A stretch of 64,000 nt of DNA. Source: Streptomyces decoyicus. Lineage in GTDB: Bacteria > Actinomycetota > Actinomycetes > Streptomycetales > Streptomycetaceae. The position numbers were made by a program, and so were the translations under genes. The notes under the pieces are model-generated. The model made no database searches, was not told where the DNA came from, and saw only the letters and a program-made list of their open reading frames with translations. Positions within the stretch are counted from its first letter, which is position 1; each line of letters starts with the position of its first letter. Location of the stretch: the NCBI RefSeq assembly GCF_019880305.1, contig NZ_CP082301.1, positions 8,370,001 to 8,434,000 on the forward strand, given 5' to 3'. This document shows, one piece after another, positions 59,049-64,000 of the stretch.

Positions 59049-59624
59049 ATGCATGCTGGGTTCCCTGACTTCCGCCTCGGTAACGTGCTGGCGACCAGCT
59101 TCACGGGGACCCTGTCGGAGCGTCACGGCAACGCTGTGGAGCGCATTCCCACGCCGCACCGACTCATGGACTGGCTGGCAGTGAACGGCCTCACCGTGGA
59201 CTCCTGCACCACCGCCCAGCTCGAACTCGCTCGGGAACTGCGGGAGTCGATTCACGCCGCCGCGACAGCGGCCGCGATCCAGGACGCTCTCCCTGCGTCC
59301 GCTGTCCAAGTCATCAATGACTGCAGCACTCAGGGTCGGGCCGCGGCTGTCCTGACGCCCGAGGGCAAGCGGCTATGGCGGCTCAGCTCGGCTTCCTGCG
59401 TGGAAGATGCCCTCAGCGTGATCGCCGCCGACGCGATCAGCATCATCGCAGGCGAACGAGACGGAAAATTGGCCTTGTGCGCATCGCCAACCTGCCAAGC
59501 CGCCTTCTTCGACACCAGTCAAAGTCGCACCCGCAAATGGTGCGACATGAACACGTGCGGGAATCGTCAGAAGAAGGCGCGCTTCCATGCCAACCAGCGC
59601 AAAAACTCCAGATCAGCGGAGTGA
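59049..59624 (+). CDS. CGNR zinc-finger regulator (second copy)
   Basis: The 191-residue protein has the ABATE-type N-terminus (RLGNVLATSFTGTLSERHG ... RLMDWLAVNGL), a helical middle, and the zinc finger LCASPTCQAAFFDTSQSRTRKWCDMNTCGNRQKKARFH with C-x4-C, C-x4-C and the C-G-N-R signature intact. It shares only the domain plan with the protein at 410. ATG 59049 has no ribosome site; promoter-like TAAGGT lies just upstream. It faces away from the epoxide hydrolase gene and probably regulates it. Confidence 0.83.
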   Translation: MHAGFPDFRLGNVLATSFTGTLSERHGNAVERIPTPHRLMDWLAVNGLTVDSCTTAQLELARELRESIHAAATAAAIQDALPASAVQVINDCSTQGRAAAVLTPEGKRLWRLSSASCVEDALSVIAADAISIIAGERDGKLALCASPTCQAAFFDTSQSRTRKWCDMNTCGNRQKKARFHANQRKNSRSAE

Positions 59625-59988
59625 TCGTTACCTCGGTAGTCGCCGGCGGCCGTCGAGATCGGCCGGACCTCGCAGAGCACGGTCGCCGGCCTCGCCCGCC
59701 GCACCGTCAGTGAGGGGTACGGCGGCTTGCCGCATCCCGCAGGCGGCGATCCGTGCAGGCCGTGCTTTCGACAACGGTGTCGAGGCCCAGTGCGGGTTGA
59801 CCATTCACCTTCGTGCGTCCCCCGCGACGCGGCAGCTGTGCCGGGACCATGGGTAAGTGCTGTCCCGGGCCGGAGGTCTGACTCATGAGAGCTGAGAGCG
59901 CGCTGACCGGGGTGTCTTTCTTGCCTCATGCCTGCGGCGACCCTGGACCGGCAGTAGTTGCTTCCCATACCTCCAGGCTCCTGGAGGG
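59625..59988. other. Intergenic region without gene
   Basis: No domain or credible start found; short frames only. Confidence 0.4.
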
Positions 59989-60210
59989 CTACTCCCTGGC
60001 CGGGTCGGCGCCGGGCCGCTTGACGATCCGATCGTCGACCTCGATCGACTTCCAGAGCCGGCGGCTGATCCGGACCTTCACGAATTCGCCCTCGGCAAGG
60101 CGGACTTCGACGAAGTGGTACAGGTTCGAGCCGTCGAGCATTCCCCGGGACTTATTGGTGACGATGCCTTCCCAGGAGTCGTCTCGTCCGATTTTGCGAG
60201 ATTTGAACAT
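59989..60210 (-). CDS. Small DUF7489-like beta-rich protein
   Basis: The 73-residue protein reads WEGIVTNKSRGMLDGSNLYHFVEVRLAEGEFVKVRISRRLWKSIEVDDRIVKRPGADP, a compact all-beta pattern that I recall from actinobacterial DUF7489 proteins. Function is unknown. It is complete, starts at ATG 60210, and looks intact between decayed neighbours. No clear ribosome site is visible. Confidence 0.65.
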   Translation of the reverse strand: MFKSRKIGRDDSWEGIVTNKSRGMLDGSNLYHFVEVRLAEGEFVKVRISRRLWKSIEVDDRIVKRPGADPARE

Positions 60211-60299
60211 GTGTGGAGCTTACGAGGGTCGGCAGCCGACCCTGCAGATCCTTGAGTCCTGTCCTGGGGATGACATTTGTCCTGCCGGGCCACCGCGGC

Positions 60300-60450
60300 C
60301 GTTCACTGCCAGGGGCGGCGTGCGGCCTGGCGCTCTGCTCCAGTGCGGCGAGAAGGTCCACGGCGGGCTGCGGCGTCGGCAGCTCCGGGACTTCGCTTCC
60401 CACAGTTTCGGCGGCCACCAGTTGCTCCAGCGTGTGACCGTCGATCTCAG
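60300..60450 (-). pseudogene. Scrap resembling the C-terminal tail of an actinobacterial Ku protein
   Basis: The minus strand reads EIDGHTLEQLVAAETVGSEV and PAVDLLAALEQSAR. The VDLLAALE block is common near the end of actinobacterial Ku (NHEJ) proteins, but the Ku core is absent and the match is short, so this is only suggestive. Confidence 0.25.
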
Positions 60451-60671
60451 CCCCACGGCAAGAGTTCGCTCTCGCCCGTGCGCAGGGCATCGCCCCCGAC
60501 CCAGTCCGGCCCGGCTACGGGGCGGCGTGACGCTTCTACGATCCTGCGGCAGGGCCCGTCCGGACGCTGTAGGGGTCGATGGCTTCCTTCAGACAGTGGG
60601 CCGCTTCCAACCTGATCCCTTGGCTGGTGCGACGGGCGGGCGCCCTGGCGTCGGGAAATGATGAAGCTCCG

Positions 60672-60803
60672 ATCCGCGCCGTGGGCGAGCGGGCCATGGC
60701 CGCGCTCAAGGGCTGGCGCCTGCTGCGCAAGCAGCGCTGCAGCCCCACCCGGATCACCAACATCGTCAAGGCCGCCCTCACCCCCCACCTCACGTCAGCA
60801 TGA
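60672..60803 (+). mobile_element. C-terminal remnant of a DDE transposase
   Basis: VGERAMAALKGWRLLRKQRC followed by SPTRITNIVKAALTPHLTS matches the C-terminus of IS5-type transposases. The catalytic part is missing. Nothing else is recognised in 60451-60822. Confidence 0.58.
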
Positions 60804-60822
60804 GGCGGAAACGGATCACTGA

Positions 60823-61533
60823 TTACTGTGCGCGGTGTACAGCGGACACCGCATCTGGCCGAGTCCGGAGCGGCCGCAGCACTGCCATGCCTTCCTCGAG
60901 TCCGACCTTCATGGCGAAGTCGAACCTGTCGACCTCCAAACACAACTCCACGTCGGTGGGGTGAGCACCGCGGCGTCGCCCGCCGCGCAGGTCATCCGCG
61001 GCTGAGGAGGTGCGGGCACGATGCAGATAGGGGCTGGCGTCGAGACGATCCCCGGCCAGGAGCCGGTCCAGGTACTCGGCGCAGGCCAGATCCTCGGCGG
61101 CACGGCCGTCCTCGCCGGTGGCCACGAACGTCACCGAGTCGGCGCCGGCATCCGCCAGGGCCCGGGCCGTCGCGCCGGCCACGACGAAGCTGGCGCACAG
61201 TGCCAATTTCGCCTCGACAACCGCCAGGGCTCCGACCGTTCCCGCGGTGGTCTTTTGAATCACGGTGCGTCCGGCCAAGTCGGCCTCCTGGATCAGGCCA
61301 GGGGAGTTGACCAGGTCGAACCCGCTGACCAGTGCCCCGTCCTTGAGCGCAAGCCAGCCCCGGTGACATGCCTTGATCGCCAGTGCCTCGTCCTCGTCGG
61401 CAGCGAGAACGATCTTGTCTGCCCCGCGGTGGAAAGCCCATGCGGCGGTGGTGAACGCCCGCATCACATCGATCACAACGGCCACCTGTTCGGTGCCGTC
61501 CACCTCGGGTATTCCGACTACTCGCGAGTCCAT
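60823..61533 (-). CDS. 2-phosphosulfolactate phosphatase (ComB)-like protein
   Basis: The 236-residue protein shows the ComB fold: VAVVIDVMRAFTTAAWAFHRGADKIVLAAD with the conserved D-V-R-A-T/F region, FDLVNSPGLIQEADLAGRTVIQKTTAGTVGAL (the substrate loop), CASFVVAGATARAL and VTFVATGEDGRAAEDLACAEYL. ComB makes sulfolactate in coenzyme M synthesis; many actinobacteria without coenzyme M have homologues of unknown substrate, so the label is by family only. Start ATG 61533 (MDSRVVGIPEVDG) agrees with homologues; ATG 61563 would add ten residues. Confidence 0.78.
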   Translation of the reverse strand: MDSRVVGIPEVDGTEQVAVVIDVMRAFTTAAWAFHRGADKIVLAADEDEALAIKACHRGWLALKDGALVSGFDLVNSPGLIQEADLAGRTVIQKTTAGTVGALAVVEAKLALCASFVVAGATARALADAGADSVTFVATGEDGRAAEDLACAEYLDRLLAGDRLDASPYLHRARTSSAADDLRGGRRRGAHPTDVELCLEVDRFDFAMKVGLEEGMAVLRPLRTRPDAVSAVHRAQ

Positions 61534-61778
61534 GCCGGGATGGTCGCAGCCCACTGAAGCCATCCACAAGACGCGTTGACGATCTTTCGGCGACTCGGGA
61601 GCTGCGGGCGGCGACCTCGCGGGCACGCGCTCGAGTATCGGGCGGGCCAGCGGGGAGACCAGTGGCTCATAGCCTGTGGGAGACAGCTCTGATGGGCTGG
61701 TCAGGCGGAACTTTCGCTCCGGTGAGAGGAGGGTAACAAGCGAAAACACGTGAAGCGGTGGAGCGTGCGAACGTGCAG

Positions 61779-63368
61779 CTAGCGGTTTCGTTCGGCTTGA
61801 GGCTGTGCCGGCTGAGAGGGCTCGTAGACCGTGCCGGCGTGCGGAGTCTTCAGCGTGCGGAGGTAGGTGTCGATGGCCTGTTGCGGGAGGGGCGACTGGC
61901 AGTGGCGGTAGAGCCAGTGGTCCACTGCGTTGAGAACGGCGAGCTTTCCGTCGGGGAATGCGCGTGCCATACGCTGTGCGCCGGCCAGGGGGGTCGCGCT
62001 GTCGTGCTTGGCGTTCACCACCAGCACCGGCGGGAGCGGGCCCTTGTTCTGGGCCGGCTGCGGCTTGGGAGCGGTCGGCCATCCCTGGCAGCCGACGATC
62101 ATGTCTAGTGCCTGGGCGTTGTAGCGGGCCTGCGGGTGGGCGGATTCGGCTTGTTGCAGCAGGGCGCGGTAGTCGGCGTAGTCACGCAGGCGGAAGTCGA
62201 AGTCGCGGCAGATCACCGAGCGCCAGGCGAGCTCCGGGGTGTCGTCGATCCAGGACACCTTTCCCTTGCCGCTCCGGAGCGCGGCCAGTTGCTCGGCGGT
62301 GGTCTGCGGGTTCCACTTGTTCAGGTAGCTGGTGAGGAAGCCGGCCAACTGGTCGGCGGTGACCTTCTTGCGCGTGGGGCCGTGCGGGCCGGGATCCACC
62401 AGCGTGGCGTTGTCGGCACGGGTGAAGAGCTGGCGGACAACGGCCTTCACGTCCTTGCCCTTGAGGGCGCAGGAGGCCTCCTTGGAGCACCAGTTCGCCA
62501 GTTGCTGCACCGCGTCATCGGCGGCGGCGGTGCCTTCCATGAGGAAGCGCTTGGCATCAGGTCGGGCGGGGTCCATGGCGCTGTCGAGCGCCAGCGCCCG
62601 GAGGTGATGCGGGTAGAGGCTGGCGTAGCGCCGGCCGATGAGCGTGCCGTACGAGTGGCCAAGGAAGCTGATCTTCCGTTCGCCGAGGGCCGCGCGGATC
62701 ACGTCCATGTCGCGGGCGACGCTTTCGCTGTCCATGTGGTCGACGAGCGGGCCGGTGCGCTGGCGGCAGCTCTCCCCGAGCCGCTTGTTCATCTCGCGCA
62801 TGCGCTGGAACTCGGCGGCGTTCTTCGGGCGGGTGGGGATCTTCGCGGCGAGCTGGTCGTCGCACCGCAGCTCTCCGCTGCGGCCGATGCCGCGCGGGTC
62901 GAAGCCGATGATGTCGAAGCGCTCCCTGATGCTCTTGGGGTAGCCGTCGTTCGGGGAGTCGGCATAGGAGGCGTCGTCCACACCCGGGGTTCCGGGGCCT
63001 CCCGGATTGGAGAGCAGCACTCCGATGCGCTGGCTGGGGTCGGTGGCCTTCTGGCGGGCCACCGCGATCTTCATCGTCGGCCCGTCCGGGTTGGCCCAGT
63101 CGACCGGAACCCGCACGGTGCCGCACTCCGCGCGTTTGCTCGGGTTGGGATACGGCGGGTCTGCCTTCGGACAGGCCCCCCAGTGGATCGTCTGCGCCGA
63201 GCCTGCCTTCGGCGCGGGCTTCGGGCCGGCCGAGGCGTGCTGCGGGACCAGAAGTGACGTGGCGAGGACGGCAACCGCTGACGCGGCCGTGATGCCGACC
63301 GAACGGCCCTTGGCCAAGGCCGCCGCCCGACTCGCGGATGTTCTGGAGAGCTGATGCGAATGCTTCAT
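61779..63368 (-). CDS. Secreted tripeptidyl-aminopeptidase-like alpha/beta hydrolase
   Basis: The 529-residue protein has a signal peptide (GRSVGITAASAVAVLATSLLVPQHASA). A mature hydrolase follows: IHWGACP, ECGTVRVPVDWANPDGPTMKIAVARQKA, LLSNPGGPGTPGVDDA oxyanion loop, FDIIGFDPRGIGRS, nucleophile Ser in FLGHSYGTLIG, and the TAP-type C-terminal domain with PVLVVNAKHDSATPLAGAQRMA and the final His in NAVDHWLY. Such Streptomyces enzymes release tripeptides from secreted proteins. It may complement the collagen locus, but it is 9 kb away and no operator was noticed upstream. ATG 63368 chosen at the signal peptide. Confidence 0.85.
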   Translation of the reverse strand: MKHSHQLSRTSASRAAALAKGRSVGITAASAVAVLATSLLVPQHASAGPKPAPKAGSAQTIHWGACPKADPPYPNPSKRAECGTVRVPVDWANPDGPTMKIAVARQKATDPSQRIGVLLSNPGGPGTPGVDDASYADSPNDGYPKSIRERFDIIGFDPRGIGRSGELRCDDQLAAKIPTRPKNAAEFQRMREMNKRLGESCRQRTGPLVDHMDSESVARDMDVIRAALGERKISFLGHSYGTLIGRRYASLYPHHLRALALDSAMDPARPDAKRFLMEGTAAADDAVQQLANWCSKEASCALKGKDVKAVVRQLFTRADNATLVDPGPHGPTRKKVTADQLAGFLTSYLNKWNPQTTAEQLAALRSGKGKVSWIDDTPELAWRSVICRDFDFRLRDYADYRALLQQAESAHPQARYNAQALDMIVGCQGWPTAPKPQPAQNKGPLPPVLVVNAKHDSATPLAGAQRMARAFPDGKLAVLNAVDHWLYRHCQSPLPQQAIDTYLRTLKTPHAGTVYEPSQPAQPQAERNR

Positions 63369-63429
63369 GGCGCGAGGATTACGGTCCCGCATGATGGTGC
63401 CTTGGTGGATTCGTTATCGAGAGGTAACA

Positions 63430-63750
63430 GCGGGCGGGAGGGGGCATCGGGGGTGGAGGAGGGCGACGCCATTGCCGAAGGTCGGGTTTCCGGCAAGGTG
63501 GAGGGGTCTGTTGTCCGATGTGGGGAACAGGGGTTTGCCGCGGCCGAGGAGAAACGGGGGTACGTAGAGGCGGTACTCGTCGATGAGGCCGTGCCGCAGG
63601 AAGGAAACGGCCAGGCCGGAGGCGCCGAGCGCGAGGGTCCCCGCCCCGGCTGGCCTTGAGCGCCTCGGTCTCCTCGACGACGGCGCCCCACACGATGGTG
63701 GAGTTCCCGGCGGCTCGCTCCAGGGCCCGGGAGAAGACGATCTTGGGCAT
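63430..63750 (-). pseudogene. RibD-C (dihydrofolate-reductase-like) fragment with frameshift
   Basis: Minus strand: KIVFSRALERAAGNSTIVWG in one frame and LALGASGLAVSFLRHGLIDE, YRLYVPPFLLGRGKPLF and FGNGVALL in the next, the C-terminal two thirds of a RibD C-terminal domain protein. The frame changes near 63640 and the N-terminal third is missing. Confidence 0.62.
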
Positions 63751-63780
63751 ATCCCGCCAGCCGGCGCCAGCCACTCACCA

Positions 63781-63836
63781 GCACGTATACGTGCACCGCG
63801 AACACGGTGCACGTATACGAGCACCGCGAACACGGT
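63781..63836. repeat. Two tandem 28-bp units with one mismatch
   Basis: The 28 bases starting GCACGTATACGTGCACCGCG at 63781 are repeated at 63809 with one base changed (T to A at unit position 12). Because 28 is not a multiple of three, the duplication also breaks the transposase frame running through it. Confidence 0.75.
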
Positions 63837-63944
63837 CTCCTCAGGCGTGTCCTGCGTCCCCTCGCCCTGCGGCGGCACCTTCGACGGCGGGATCAACGGC
63901 CTCGCGATCTCCCACAGCCCGTCCGGAACAATCCAACTGAGAGA
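63810..63944 (-). mobile_element. N-terminal scrap of an IS5-type transposase
   Basis: SWIVPDGLWEIARPLIPPSK then VPPQGEGTQDTPEETVFAVL is the start of the same transposase type as the scrap at 7206. It is joined directly to the RibD-C fragment, with the 28-bp duplication at the junction. Confidence 0.62.
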
Positions 63945-64000
63945 CGTGGCGGGTGGATAAGCCCGACCCCACCGGCGTGACGGCACGCACCGGCGCGAGC

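Overview
The window reads as a Streptomyces chromosome (or large linear replicon) arm. It has very high GC, third-position-GC coding, GTG starts, dense small regulators, and above all an adjacent tap-tpg pair (12696-15371), the telomere-associated and terminal proteins that cap linear Streptomyces replicons. Around tap-tpg lie many transposase scraps and frameshifted or truncated genes, as expected of a subtelomeric arm.

Layout. 0.4-9.3 kb: mixed accessory genes (CGNR zinc-finger regulator, DUF6328 membrane protein, cupin with divergent MarR, Clp-N-domain HTH protein with a striking promoter/operator, a broken META-domain lipoprotein, a VOC protein, IS remnants, a methyltransferase). 9.5-12.0 kb: a YtcJ-type amidohydrolase and a LuxR regulator. 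12.2-16.0 kb: tap-tpg between two IS5-type transposase fragments. 16.0-31.7 kb: methyltransferase, D,D-carboxypeptidase, a PAS-GAF-PP2C-ATPase signalling protein, DUF5994, YjbQ, a frameshifted 52-aa Cys-rich protein, a frameshifted ice-binding/Ig-like protein, a VOC/WYL-regulator pair, and a membrane-anchored Mrr-like nuclease with a small membrane partner.

32.0-52.7 kb is the most coherent part: what looks like a complete collagen-to-2-oxoglutarate utilisation locus. It encodes a secreted M9 collagenase, two secreted M6 metalloproteases that bracket most of the locus, a five-gene dipeptide/oligopeptide ABC importer, a proline-iminopeptidase-like hydrolase, 4-hydroxyproline epimerase (two catalytic Cys), a three-subunit HcnABC-like D-hydroxyproline dehydrogenase, a DHDPS-family deaminase, a semialdehyde dehydrogenase, plus LysR and GntR/FCD regulators. 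Seven intergenic regions across the locus carry a variant of TGTGACATTGCAC (GT-N8-AC core in six of seven), one before each transcription unit, including the collagenase. I infer one GntR-controlled regulon that joins extracellular collagenolysis to hydroxyproline catabolism.

53-64 kb: a large LuxR (LAL) regulator with three TTA codons, an I36 protease inhibitor, an epoxide hydrolase divergent from a second CGNR regulator, a DUF7489-like protein, a 2-phosphosulfolactate phosphatase-like protein, a secreted tripeptidyl-aminopeptidase-like hydrolase, and more IS and gene debris. No rRNA gene, intact tRNA gene or CRISPR array was seen.
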